Positions 23,888 to 31,783 of a stretch of 35,545 bases of DNA are shown piece by piece. The notes beneath the pieces are model-generated. The model did not search any database, was not told the origin of the DNA, and was given only the letters and a program-made list of their open reading frames with translations. The number at the start of each line of letters is the position of its first letter. The first letter of the stretch is position 1. The position numbers were made by a program, and so were the translations under genes. Source of the stretch: Pseudomonas sp. QTF5 (GTDB taxonomy: Bacteria > Pseudomonadota > Gammaproteobacteria > Pseudomonadales > Pseudomonadaceae); NCBI RefSeq assembly GCF_000512695.2, contig NZ_AZRW02000024.1:54228-89772 (forward strand). Direction: 5' to 3'.

Positions 23888-25234
23888 ATGAAAAAACCGC
23901 CCATGCTGCAGGGCAGATCCGACCCGGTATTCGATCGCTTGGGGCAATCGCCCCACAAGGAACGCCTCTCGGACTACCTCGCACTGCTCAAGCCTCTGGA
24001 CGATCGGGGGCGCTATCTTCCGTTCGATGAGTTGCGCTACCGCTGGGCGCCGGGGCTGGATTCGAATCTGTGCTGGGCCTTGGTCAAGAAAGCCCGGACC
24101 GCGCAGTATTCCAGCCTGTTACCATTGGGCGAGCCCACTCAGTGGGGCCAATTTGTGCTGACTCCATTGGCACAGAAAGCTATTTCTGCCGTCGACCGGA
24201 AAGCCACAACGGCCGCGTTGGAGTACATGACCGGCCAGATCGGCGAGCGTGCGCATTTCAGCTACTTGCTCAACGATCTGATCGAAGATGAAGCCATCAG
24301 CAGCAGCCAGCTCGAAGGCGCGGCAACCACCACTCGGGTGGCCAAGGACATGCTCAAGCGCAAGCGCCTGCCGCGGACGCCGGATGAGCGGATGGTTATC
24401 GGCAACTACAAGATGATGAGCTTCGCCTGGGAAAAGCGTTATGAACCCTTGAACGTCGAACTGATCACGGCGATGCATCGTGTTGGTGTCGAAGGTATCG
24501 ATGACCCGCAATATTCACCGGGTGCCTTCAGGATCAACGATGACGTGGTGGTGCAGGACGGTGAGGGCAACACTGTTCATACGCCGCCTCCCGCAGCGGG
24601 GCTCGCGTCACGATTGCAGGTGCTGTCGAAGTGGATCAACCAGTCTCACGACGATCCCAATCATGGGGATTATCTTCATCCATTAATCAAAGGTATCGCG
24701 CTGCATTTTGCGCTGGGCTATGAGCATCCTTTTCGCGACGGCAATGGCCGGGTCGCGCGGGCACTGTTTTACTGGTTTATGTTCAAGAATGACTTCTCGG
24801 CCTTTCGCTACATCGCGATCAGCCTGTTGCTGCGCAACGCGCCGGTGAAATACGGGCGTTCGTATCTGAATACCGAAGCTGATGATCTGGACCTGACCTA
24901 TTTCATCGATTTCCAGTGTTCAGTCATCTTCCGGGCAGTCAGCGCTTTTACCGAGGCTTATCGAAAAAGCCTGGCCTACACCGAAAGCTTCGATCGATGG
25001 CTGTTGGAGTCAGGTTTTTTCGATCAGCTCACCGAGAAACAGCGAGCCGTATACCAAGTGGCCAAGAGTGGAATGGCCAAAGAGTTCACGGCGGTCAATG
25101 TGAAGGAGAATCTGAGCTGCTCTTACAACACCGCGTCGGCCACCCTGAACGGGTTGGTCGAGTTGAAGGTGTTCGAGAAAAGGAAGATGGGGCGCGAGTG
25201 GGTGTTCTTCCTGCGGGCAGCGTCGACGATCTGA
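23888..25234 (+). CDS. Fic-domain protein (class II, N-terminal inhibitory helix), probable AMPylase
   Basis: A 448-residue protein. The Fic core motif HPFRDGNGR is at residues 280-288, with catalytic His280. Upstream, SSQLEG (Ser139...Glu143-Gly144) matches the inhibitory (S/T)xxxE(G/N) helix, so Glu143 should block ATP gamma-phosphate binding and keep the enzyme off until activated. PGAFR and HTPP form the substrate-binding flap. The C-terminal region (about 375-445) looks like a winged helix: FDQLTEKQRAVYQVAKSG, then AVNVKENLSCSYNTASATLN. The likely reaction is transfer of AMP from ATP to a protein hydroxyl; the target is unknown. The ribosome site is weak (GAGA). No separate antitoxin gene is adjacent. 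Confidence 0.92.
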   Translation: MKKPPMLQGRSDPVFDRLGQSPHKERLSDYLALLKPLDDRGRYLPFDELRYRWAPGLDSNLCWALVKKARTAQYSSLLPLGEPTQWGQFVLTPLAQKAISAVDRKATTAALEYMTGQIGERAHFSYLLNDLIEDEAISSSQLEGAATTTRVAKDMLKRKRLPRTPDERMVIGNYKMMSFAWEKRYEPLNVELITAMHRVGVEGIDDPQYSPGAFRINDDVVVQDGEGNTVHTPPPAAGLASRLQVLSKWINQSHDDPNHGDYLHPLIKGIALHFALGYEHPFRDGNGRVARALFYWFMFKNDFSAFRYIAISLLLRNAPVKYGRSYLNTEADDLDLTYFIDFQCSVIFRAVSAFTEAYRKSLAYTESFDRWLLESGFFDQLTEKQRAVYQVAKSGMAKEFTAVNVKENLSCSYNTASATLNGLVELKVFEKRKMGREWVFFLRAASTI

Positions 25235-25239
25235 TCCTT

Positions 25240-25328
25240 TGTGGGAGCGGGCTTGCTCGCGAAAGCGGCGGTCCATCCAACATTGATGTGACTGTCTGAT
25301 CGCTTTCGCGAGCAAGCCCGCTCCCACA
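25240..25328. repeat. REPIN (canonical) between fic and DUF4197 genes
   Basis: TGTGGGAGCGGGCTTGCTCG and CGAGCAAGCCCGCTCCCACA, well-paired arms with a loose centre of about 30 bases. It lies between two convergent genes. Confidence 0.93.
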
Positions 25329-25344
25329 GGGTTCCATGTCAGGT

Positions 25345-26034
25345 CTAGAGCGTACCAAACACCTTCTTCGCCAAACTGGTCGCCGCCGCCGCAGGGTTCT
25401 GGCGAATGGTTTCTTCCTGCTTGCCTATCATCTCGAACAAACCGTTCAACGCCTGCTCGGTCACGTAGCTTTCGATGTTGGCATTTTTCGCATCCAGCGC
25501 GCCCAGGGTCGCCGCTTGCCCGGCGAACGAGTTGTACTGCTGGGCCAAACCCACCTGGTCGGTGGCTTGTTTGACGATCGGCAGGAACTTGGTGCGGATC
25601 TGTTCGCGGCTGGTTTTGCTCAGGTACTGAGTGGCCGAGTCCTTGCCGCCGCTGAGGATCCCCTTGGCATCTTCCACGGTCATCTTCTTCACCGCATCCA
25701 CCAGAATTGGCTGAGCCTGCGTCACGGCCGTTTCAGCCGCTTTGTTCATGCTGGTTTCCAGTTGATCGACCTGATCGCCCATGCCGAACTGTTTCATCTT
25801 CTTGGCGACTTTACCCAGCTTGCCCGGCAGTTCGATTTTCACGTCCGGGTTGTTGCTGAAGCCGCCAGGCGCGCCGAGTTGTTTAACGGCCAGTTGCGCG
25901 CCTTGGGTCAGGGCGTCCTTGAGACCGCCGGTGGCGTCTTGTTGCGACAGGTCACTGAGAGACACTGCCAAGGCGTTGGCGCAGATCATCAAGCCTGCGC
26001 ACAGGCCGGCGAAGCGAAGGGTAGGGCGGAGCAT
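25345..26034 (-). CDS. DUF4197 periplasmic protein
   Basis: A 229-residue protein with a standard signal peptide (LRFAGLCAGLMICANALA, cleavage about residue 23). The mature part is mostly helical: GLKDALTQGAQLAVKQLGAP, then KLGKVAKKMKQFGMGDQVDQ and SREQIRTKFLPIVKQATDQV, a pattern typical of DUF4197. No catalytic residues are obvious. It is downstream of plsB on the same strand but separated by a terminator-like hairpin, so it likely has its own promoter. Function unknown. Confidence 0.88.
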   Translation of the reverse strand: MLRPTLRFAGLCAGLMICANALAVSLSDLSQQDATGGLKDALTQGAQLAVKQLGAPGGFSNNPDVKIELPGKLGKVAKKMKQFGMGDQVDQLETSMNKAAETAVTQAQPILVDAVKKMTVEDAKGILSGGKDSATQYLSKTSREQIRTKFLPIVKQATDQVGLAQQYNSFAGQAATLGALDAKNANIESYVTEQALNGLFEMIGKQEETIRQNPAAAATSLAKKVFGTL

Positions 26035-26064
26035 GGCGGCTTCCTTGTTCGTAAAAAAGGTTCA

Positions 26065-26095
26065 GAAAAAAGGCGCCAGAAGAAGCCTGGCGCCT
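26065..26095 (-). terminator. intrinsic terminator after plsB
   Basis: AGGCGCCAG (26071-26079) and CTGGCGCCT (26087-26095) pair perfectly around a 7-base loop. On the minus strand the stem is followed by a T run (the A run at 26066-26070), suiting termination of plsB. Confidence 0.85.
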
Positions 26096-26103
26096 GTAGG
26101 AAT

Positions 26104-28608
26104 TTAGTCGGTCTGCGCCGCAGTCGCGACTTGATCCGCCGCATCTTCACTGCGATGCAACGCCACCTGACGGATCGACAAACGAATCTCTGCCGGCAAT
26201 ACCCGTTTGGCCGCGCCTTCGGCCAGTTCGCCGAGTAGTTCGTGATAGCTCAACTTGCCGGCCTCGTCACGGCGCAGCACGTCGAGGTCCAGCATTGTCT
26301 GGATGAAGTGACGAAACAGGCTCTTGTCGAAGAATTCCGGGGCATTCAGACCGTGGAGGATCGACAGGCGCTGGGCCATGACCGTGCACAGATCTTCCAG
26401 TTCTTCGGCGCTGATGCTGTTCTGGCCGCTGTTGAGTAGCAAGGAAACGGTCATGTAGAAGCGCTGCAAGGTCTGGGCGATGCTTTTCGACAGCAGCGTC
26501 AGTAGTACGAAATGCCGTGAACTCGGTGCCGGACGCAGGTACACGTCTTTCTCGAAACGCAGCAGGCCTTGCTCGACGAAGGCTTCGAGCCATTGATCGA
26601 GCACGCCATCGAGTTCGTCCAGCGACCAGCGAATGAACAGCTCCGATTGCAGGTACGGATACAGCGCGCGGGTGTAGCGCAGGATCTGCTCGCGGCTCAT
26701 GCGCGAGGTGCTCTGGAAGAAACTCGCCAGTAACGACGGCAACGCGAAGATGTGCAGCACGTTGTTGCGGTAGTAGGTCATCAGGACGGCGTTTTGTTCG
26801 TCCAGGTACAGAATTTTGCCCAGCGCATCGCTTTGCTCGGACAGCAGGTCCATGTCCTTCACGTGCTCGATCAGCGCCCGGCCGTCGCCCTCCGGCAGGG
26901 TGGTGTGCGAGGAGTAGGGAACCTTGCGCAACAGCGCCAGATACAGATCGAGCACCCGCGCCATGGCGCGATCGTCCAGGGCCAGACGGCTGGTGGACAG
27001 CAACGCGAGGGCCACCAGATTCACCGGGTTGATCGCCGCTGCTTCGTTCAAATGCTGCGCGACTTTCTCGCCGAGGCGGTGGGTGGTTTCGTTGAGCCAG
27101 GCCGGTTTGAACTGCGGACCGAGTTCCTGTTGACGCCAGTCTGGCTGTTCGCTGTCGAGGAATTCCGCCAGTTTGATCGGCTCACCGAAGTTGACTGCGA
27201 CCTGACCGAAGCGCTGTTTGAGCGCGCCTATGACTTTGAAAATGTCGAAGATCGATTCTTTCTTCTTGCTCGCGCCACGCAATTCGCCGAGGTAGGTGCG
27301 GCCTTCCAGCACTCGCTCATAGCCGATGTACACCGGCACGAAGACGATCGGCATGCGTGACGAACGCAGGAAGCTGCGCAGAGTGATCGCGAGCATCCCG
27401 GTTTTCGGTTGCAGCATGCGCCCGGTGCGCGAGCGGCCGCCCTCGACGAAGTACTCGACCGGGAAGCCTTTAGTGAACAGGGTATGCAGGTATTCGTTGA
27501 ACACCGAGGTGTAGAGCGGGTTGCCCTTGAAGGTGCGGCGCATGAAGAACGCCCCGCCACGGCGCAGCAAGCTACCGATCACCGGCATGTTGAGATTGAT
27601 CCCGGCGGCGATGTGCGGCGGGGTCAGGCCGTTGCGGAACAGCAGATAGGAGAGCAGCAAATAGTCGATGTGGCTGCGATGGCACGGCACGTAGATTACT
27701 TCGTGACCCTGGGCGACTTTCTGCACACCTTCGATGTGGTTGACCTTGATCCCGTCGTAGATCTTGTTCCAGAACCAGCTCAGCACCACTTCCAGGAAGC
27801 GGATCGCGGTGTAGGTGTAGTCCGAGGCGATCTCGTTGCCGTAGCGCAAGGCTTGGGCCTTGGCTTTTTCCGGAGAGATGTTCTCGCGCTCGGCTTCATC
27901 GAGGATCGCTTGTTTGACCAAGGGCTGATTGAGCAGGCCTTTGACCAGATTGCGGCGGTGGGAAATGTCCGGGCCGATCACCGCGGCTTTCAGGTTGCGA
28001 AAGTGCACCCGCAGAATCCGCTGGGCCATGCGCACGGTGCGCTCGTGGCCTTTGTTGTGATCGATCAGTTCACGCAAATGAATCGGCGCCGAGAACTGCA
28101 CCCGGGTCTTGCGCCCCAGCACGATGACGCTCAGCAGCCGACGCAAACGCCCGGTGACGGCCCAGCTGTCGGCGAACAGCAGTTTCCACGGGCTCGACTC
28201 GCTGTCTGGCGACTGGCCCCAGAACACGCTGACCGGAATGATCTGCGCGTCTTCGGCGGCGTTCTGGCTCAAGGCGCTGACCAGACGGGTCAGGGTCGGT
28301 GGCGCACCGCGTTTGTCCTGACGGCCGAGCCAGTCGGGCTCCGGCGTCAGGTAAAAGAACGCGGCGGGCTCCACCAACGCCCCCACCGATACCGGCAACA
28401 CCGGGCGGGGCAGACCGGCCTTGCTGCATTCGGCATCGACCACGGCGAGGTCGGTCAGTGATGGATTTTGCAGGACGTAGAACACCGGCCGGCTGCGGTC
28501 GAGGTTGAGGGTGAGCGACGACTGGTTGATCGTCTCCGAGCGAACCCAGAGGTACAGCAGTCGGCGCAGGGTGCCAAACACAAGACGGCGGAACGGGGAG
28601 CGGGTCAT
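26104..28608 (-). CDS. plsB: glycerol-3-phosphate 1-O-acyltransferase
   Basis: An 834-residue inner-membrane-associated enzyme that acylates sn-glycerol 3-phosphate, the first step of phospholipid synthesis. The acyltransferase blocks are in order: block I HRSHIDY with His310 and Asp315 (HX4D), block II GGAFFMRRTF, block III FVEGGRSRTGRML, and block IV IVFVPVYIGYE. The long N-terminal (about 300 residues) and C-terminal extensions are typical of PlsB, not of the shorter PlsC. The ATG at 28608 starts MTRSPFRRLVFGTL. It is transcribed away from the cold-shock gene, with a 166-base region between them. Confidence 0.96.
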   Translation of the reverse strand: MTRSPFRRLVFGTLRRLLYLWVRSETINQSSLTLNLDRSRPVFYVLQNPSLTDLAVVDAECSKAGLPRPVLPVSVGALVEPAAFFYLTPEPDWLGRQDKRGAPPTLTRLVSALSQNAAEDAQIIPVSVFWGQSPDSESSPWKLLFADSWAVTGRLRRLLSVIVLGRKTRVQFSAPIHLRELIDHNKGHERTVRMAQRILRVHFRNLKAAVIGPDISHRRNLVKGLLNQPLVKQAILDEAERENISPEKAKAQALRYGNEIASDYTYTAIRFLEVVLSWFWNKIYDGIKVNHIEGVQKVAQGHEVIYVPCHRSHIDYLLLSYLLFRNGLTPPHIAAGINLNMPVIGSLLRRGGAFFMRRTFKGNPLYTSVFNEYLHTLFTKGFPVEYFVEGGRSRTGRMLQPKTGMLAITLRSFLRSSRMPIVFVPVYIGYERVLEGRTYLGELRGASKKKESIFDIFKVIGALKQRFGQVAVNFGEPIKLAEFLDSEQPDWRQQELGPQFKPAWLNETTHRLGEKVAQHLNEAAAINPVNLVALALLSTSRLALDDRAMARVLDLYLALLRKVPYSSHTTLPEGDGRALIEHVKDMDLLSEQSDALGKILYLDEQNAVLMTYYRNNVLHIFALPSLLASFFQSTSRMSREQILRYTRALYPYLQSELFIRWSLDELDGVLDQWLEAFVEQGLLRFEKDVYLRPAPSSRHFVLLTLLSKSIAQTLQRFYMTVSLLLNSGQNSISAEELEDLCTVMAQRLSILHGLNAPEFFDKSLFRHFIQTMLDLDVLRRDEAGKLSYHELLGELAEGAAKRVLPAEIRLSIRQVALHRSEDAADQVATAAQTD

Positions 28609-28710
28609 ACGGCTTCTGCGTGAGTGGATAAAACCGAGCGTTTGCTCGGGCGGCAGATAGTGTGCCGTATTCGCCGAAAATCGGCAAAAAAGCGGCTAAG
28701 TAAACTTGAG

Positions 28711-28738
28711 TTGAGAGTTTGCGCCGCTGTCATATACT
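28711..28738 (+). promoter_or_regulatory. sigma-70-type promoter of the cold-shock gene
   Basis: TTGAGA (28711-28716) and TATACT (28733-28738) are 16 bases apart. CGGCCG follows the -10, and the ATG is 36 bases beyond it, leaving only a short 5' leader, unlike the long leaders of cold-inducible cspA-type mRNAs. Confidence 0.65.
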
Positions 28739-28774
28739 CGGCCGTTCAAAATAAAAACAAGGGGGTAACTAGAT

Positions 28775-28984
28775 ATGGCTACGCGCGAAACCGGCAATGT
28801 GAAGTGGTTCAACGACGCCAAGGGCTATGGCTTCATTCAGCGCGAGGACGGGGTGGACGTGTTCGTGCACTACCGCGCGATCCGCGGCGAAGGGCATCGC
28901 TCGCTGACTGAAGGTCAGCAGGTTGAGTATGCGGTGGTGACCGGGGAGAAGGGCTTGCAGGCTGAGGATGTGGTGGGTTTGTAA
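28775..28984 (+). CDS. cold-shock-domain protein
   Basis: A 69-residue single cold-shock domain, an OB fold that binds single-stranded RNA and DNA. RNP1 reads KGYGFI (residues 16-21) and RNP2 VDVFVHY (27-33). Both keep their aromatic residues, though Tyr replaces the usual Phe in each, and RAI stands where SAI is usual. The C-terminus AEDVVGL is slightly shorter than CspA-like ends. AAGGGGG precedes the ATG by about 9 bases. A short leader makes cold induction through mRNA structure less likely, so constitutive or stationary expression is possible (inference). Confidence 0.95.
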   Translation: MATRETGNVKWFNDAKGYGFIQREDGVDVFVHYRAIRGEGHRSLTEGQQVEYAVVTGEKGLQAEDVVGL

Positions 28985-29013
28985 ACACAACCCTTTAGAT
29001 CACACAAAACCAA

Positions 29014-29103
29014 TGTGGGAGCGGGCTTGCTCGCGAATGCGGTGTGTCAGTCGATATCAACTTTGACTGACACACCGCATTCGCGAGCAAGCCCGCTCCC
29101 ACA
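29014..29103. repeat. REPIN (canonical) downstream of the cold-shock gene
   Basis: TGTGGGAGCGGGCTTGCTCG and CGAGCAAGCCCGCTCCCACA. The inner parts also pair (GCGGTGTGTCAGTC against GACTGACACACCGC), giving one of the most complete hairpins in this window. It lies between two convergent genes. Confidence 0.95.
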
Positions 29104-29141
29104 TTTGATTCGCGTCGTGCATACGTCCGTCGTACGGATTT

Positions 29142-29519
29142 TTACGCAGTTTTCCAGGTGATTTCTTCTTCACCATCGGCGCTGATTCGCATCCAGCGAT
29201 CCGCCGTTTCTTCACCTTCTTCCTCGACCCAACTGCCCGGTGCGCAACGCACTTCAACGTTCAGCGCGGCAAACGCGGCGCGGGCGCAGGCGATGTCGTC
29301 TTCCCATGGGGTCTGGTCGCTTTCCAGGTACAGGCTGTTCCATTTGCCGACAGCTTTCGGCAGCCAGGTAACCGGCACGTTGCCGGCCTTGCACTTGTAG
29401 GTCTGGCCTTTCTGAACCCAATCGGTGCATGGGCCTAAAGCCGCGCCGAGCCAAGCTGCGATGGCCTTGTAGTCGACGTCGGCGTCTTTCAGGTAAATCT
29501 CGATATCGGGTTGGCGCAT
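29142..29519 (-). CDS. small hypothetical protein
   Basis: A 125-residue acidic soluble protein, MRQPDIEIYLKDADVDYKAI at its N-terminus, with many tryptophans (AAWLGA, TDWVQKG, TWLPKAVGKW, DQTPWEDD). The ATG at 29519 is chosen over one 18 codons earlier because GAGGA precedes it at good spacing. No signal peptide or known domain is recognised. It follows rlmA on the same strand with an 84-base gap. Confidence 0.8.
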   Translation of the reverse strand: MRQPDIEIYLKDADVDYKAIAAWLGAALGPCTDWVQKGQTYKCKAGNVPVTWLPKAVGKWNSLYLESDQTPWEDDIACARAAFAALNVEVRCAPGSWVEEEGEETADRWMRISADGEEEITWKTA

Positions 29520-29603
29520 GGATGTCCTCACTGCGGGTCTGAAAAATCCATTCGCGGATTTAGCCGGCCTCAAGTTGTTTGCTCGAGACCAAAATTTAAG
29601 AAT

Positions 29604-30413
29604 TTATTGAAGAACAAAATAATCGTAGCGCATCGACACGGTGACCTCGAACGGCTCGGCCTGTTCGATGACTGCCGCCCGGCGTTCGGCACTCGCGCGC
29701 CAGCCGTGGGGTGTCATGGCCAACAGGTTCGCGCGATCCTGACCACTGGCAAGCGTCAATTTGAATTCCAGGGTTTCGCTGTGTTGCAGCGCCATGCCTT
29801 CCGGCACCAACGCCAAGTGTTTGTCGTCGGTGTACTCGCGCACTTCGTCGTACAGCCGCTCGCGCAATTCCATCAGATGGCCGCTGGTCGGCCCGACTTT
29901 CATCAGGCCGCCGCCGGGGCTGAGCAGGCGTTTGGCTTCTTCCCAGTCCAGCGGGCTGAAAACGCTGGCGAGAAACTGGCAGCTGCCTGAGGCCAGCGGC
30001 ACCCGCGCCATGCTGGCGATCAACCAGGTCAGCGCAGGGTTACGTTTGCAGGCGCGTTTGACCGCTTCCCGGGAAATGTCCAGCGCATAGCCGTCGGCGT
30101 TGGGCAAGGCTTCGGCGATTTGCGCGGTGTAGTAACCCTCGCCACAACCGATGTCCAGCCAGCGCTGGGGCGCGTATTGCGCCGCCAGTTCCGCCAGACG
30201 CTTGGCCACCGGCGCGTAATGGCCGGCGTTCAAAAAGTCGCGACGGGCTTCGACCATCGCCAGGTTATCCCCAGGGTCGCGGCTGTTTTTATGCTGCACC
30301 GGCAGCAGGTTCAAGTAACCCTGCCGCGCACGGTCGAAACGATGCCCGGCGGGGCAAGCCACGCCGTTGTCCACCGCGTTCAGCGGTTCGCTGCAGATCG
30401 GGCAGGCGAGCAT
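29604..30413 (-). CDS. rlmA: 23S rRNA (guanine-N1)-methyltransferase, RlmA family
   Basis: A 269-residue SAM-dependent enzyme. The N-terminal zinc site uses Cys4, Cys7, Cys20 and His24 (CPIC, CPAGH), the mark of RlmA (RrmA). QGYLNLL follows. Motif I is WLDIGCGEGYY, with ALDISREAVKRA after it. E. coli RlmA makes m1G745 in helix 35 of 23S rRNA; the same position is likely here, though relatives in other bacteria modify G748. Its ATG overlaps the dapE stop by one base (TGATG), so the two are translationally coupled. Confidence 0.9.
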   Translation of the reverse strand: MLACPICSEPLNAVDNGVACPAGHRFDRARQGYLNLLPVQHKNSRDPGDNLAMVEARRDFLNAGHYAPVAKRLAELAAQYAPQRWLDIGCGEGYYTAQIAEALPNADGYALDISREAVKRACKRNPALTWLIASMARVPLASGSCQFLASVFSPLDWEEAKRLLSPGGGLMKVGPTSGHLMELRERLYDEVREYTDDKHLALVPEGMALQHSETLEFKLTLASGQDRANLLAMTPHGWRASAERRAAVIEQAEPFEVTVSMRYDYFVLQ

Positions 30414-31564
30414 CAGGCGAGCAACTTGATCAGGGTCTGGTAGTAGATCTCGCTCAGCACGTCGAGGTCGGCCGCCAGTACGCGCTCGTTGACCTGGTGG
30501 ATCGTCGCGTTGACCGGGCCCAGTTCGACAACCTGAGTACCCATGGTTGCGATGAAGCGCCCGTCGGAAGTACCGCCGCTGGTGGACGCCTTGGTCTCGC
30601 GACCGGTGATGTCCTTGATGCTCGCCGATACCGCGTCGAGCAGGGCGCCTGGTTCGGTGAGGAACGGCAGGCCGGACAGCGCCCAGTCGATGTGCCAGTC
30701 CAGACCATGCTTGTCGAGAATGTCGGCGACGCGCTTTTGCAGGCCTTCGACGGTGGATTCGGTGGAGAAGCGGAAGTTGAACACCGTCACCAGATCACCC
30801 GGAATCACGTTCGTCGCGCCGGTGCCGGAATTGACGTTGGAAATCTGGAAACTGGTCGGCGGGAAGAAATCGTTGCCGTGGTCCCAGTGCTCGGCGGCCA
30901 GTTCGGCCAGCGCCGGGGCGGCGAGATGGATCGGGTTCTTCGCCAGGTGCGGATACGCCACGTGACCTTGCACACCGTGTACGGTCAATTTGGCGCCGAG
31001 GGAGCCGCGACGGCCGTTCTTGACCACATCACCCACCAGGGTAGTGCTCGACGGTTCGCCGACGATGCACCAGTCCAGACGTTCCTTACGGGCAGCGAGG
31101 CGTTCAACCACAGCCTTGGTGCCGTGATGCGCCGGGCCTTCCTCGTCGCTGGTGATCAGGAAAGCGACCTTGCCCTTGTGGTCCGGGTAGTCGGCGACGA
31201 AGCGCTCAGCGGCGACGGTCATGGCCGCGAGGCTGCCTTTCATGTCTGCCGCGCCACGGCCGCAGAGCATGCCGTGCTCGTCGATCACCGCGTTGAACGG
31301 ATCGATCTGCCAGGCGGTCACCGGGCCGGTCGGAACCACGTCGGTGTGGCCGGCGAAGCACAGCACCGGGCCTTCGTGTTTACCGTGGGTCGCCCAGAAG
31401 TTATCCACATCTTCGATGCGCATCGGTTCCAGCGTGAAACCGGCATCGCCCAGGCGCTGCATCATCTGCTTCTGGCAATCGGCGTCGACCGGCGTCACGG
31501 ACGGACGGCGGATCAGGTCGATGGCGAGTTGAAGCGTCGGCGAAAGGTCGGCGTGGGCCGTCAT
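30413..31564 (-). CDS. dapE: succinyl-diaminopimelate desuccinylase
   Basis: A 383-residue di-zinc amidohydrolase that removes succinate from N-succinyl-LL-diaminopimelate in the lysine and peptidoglycan pathway. AGHTDVVP provides His73 and Asp75; GRGAADMKG gives the bridging Asp107; TSDEEGP gives Glu141 (base) and Glu142 (ligand). TSGGTSDGRF lies near the C-terminus, as in DapE. The ATG at 31564 has CGGAG seven bases upstream and starts the conserved N-terminus; the frame extends 52 codons further but through a REPIN. It is co-expressed with rlmA. Confidence 0.96.
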   Translation of the reverse strand: MTAHADLSPTLQLAIDLIRRPSVTPVDADCQKQMMQRLGDAGFTLEPMRIEDVDNFWATHGKHEGPVLCFAGHTDVVPTGPVTAWQIDPFNAVIDEHGMLCGRGAADMKGSLAAMTVAAERFVADYPDHKGKVAFLITSDEEGPAHHGTKAVVERLAARKERLDWCIVGEPSSTTLVGDVVKNGRRGSLGAKLTVHGVQGHVAYPHLAKNPIHLAAPALAELAAEHWDHGNDFFPPTSFQISNVNSGTGATNVIPGDLVTVFNFRFSTESTVEGLQKRVADILDKHGLDWHIDWALSGLPFLTEPGALLDAVSASIKDITGRETKASTSGGTSDGRFIATMGTQVVELGPVNATIHQVNERVLAADLDVLSEIYYQTLIKLLA

Positions 31565-31603
31565 GGAAAGCTCCGAAAACATGAAATATGGGCGCGGGCT
31601 AAA

Positions 31604-31675
31604 TGTGGGGGCGGGGTTGCTCGCGAAGGGGCCATCACTGACGCCAAAAGCTTCGCGAGCAAGCCCGCTCCCACA
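31604..31675. repeat. short REPIN upstream of dapE
   Basis: TGTGGGGGCGGGGTTGCTCG and CGAGCAAGCCCGCTCCCACA, a REP doublet of about 72 bases with a shorter centre than others and a few changes in the left arm. It lies between ndvB and dapE, both on the minus strand. Confidence 0.88.
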
Positions 31676-31740
31676 GGTATGGCGTTCGGCCGTTGGTACG
31701 TGCCTGGCCAAGGCCTGCAAAATGGCGGTTATCTTAAAGC

Positions 31741-31767
31741 AAAACGGCGGCCATTGGCCGCCGTTTA
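31741..31767 (-). terminator. intrinsic terminator after the NdvB-like gene
   Basis: AAACGGCGGCC (31742-31752) and GGCCGCCGTTT (31756-31766) are perfectly complementary around a 3-base loop. It starts 17 bases after the minus-strand stop, though the T run is short. Confidence 0.8.
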
Positions 31768-31783
31768 GTGCATCTGTACTGAT

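Noticed and set aside
27409..28461. 350-codon plus-strand frame opposite plsB
   Set aside because: Antisense shadow of plsB without a ribosome site or domain.
30497..31768. 423-codon plus-strand frame opposite dapE
   Set aside because: Antisense shadow; runs through a REPIN and the ndvB terminator.
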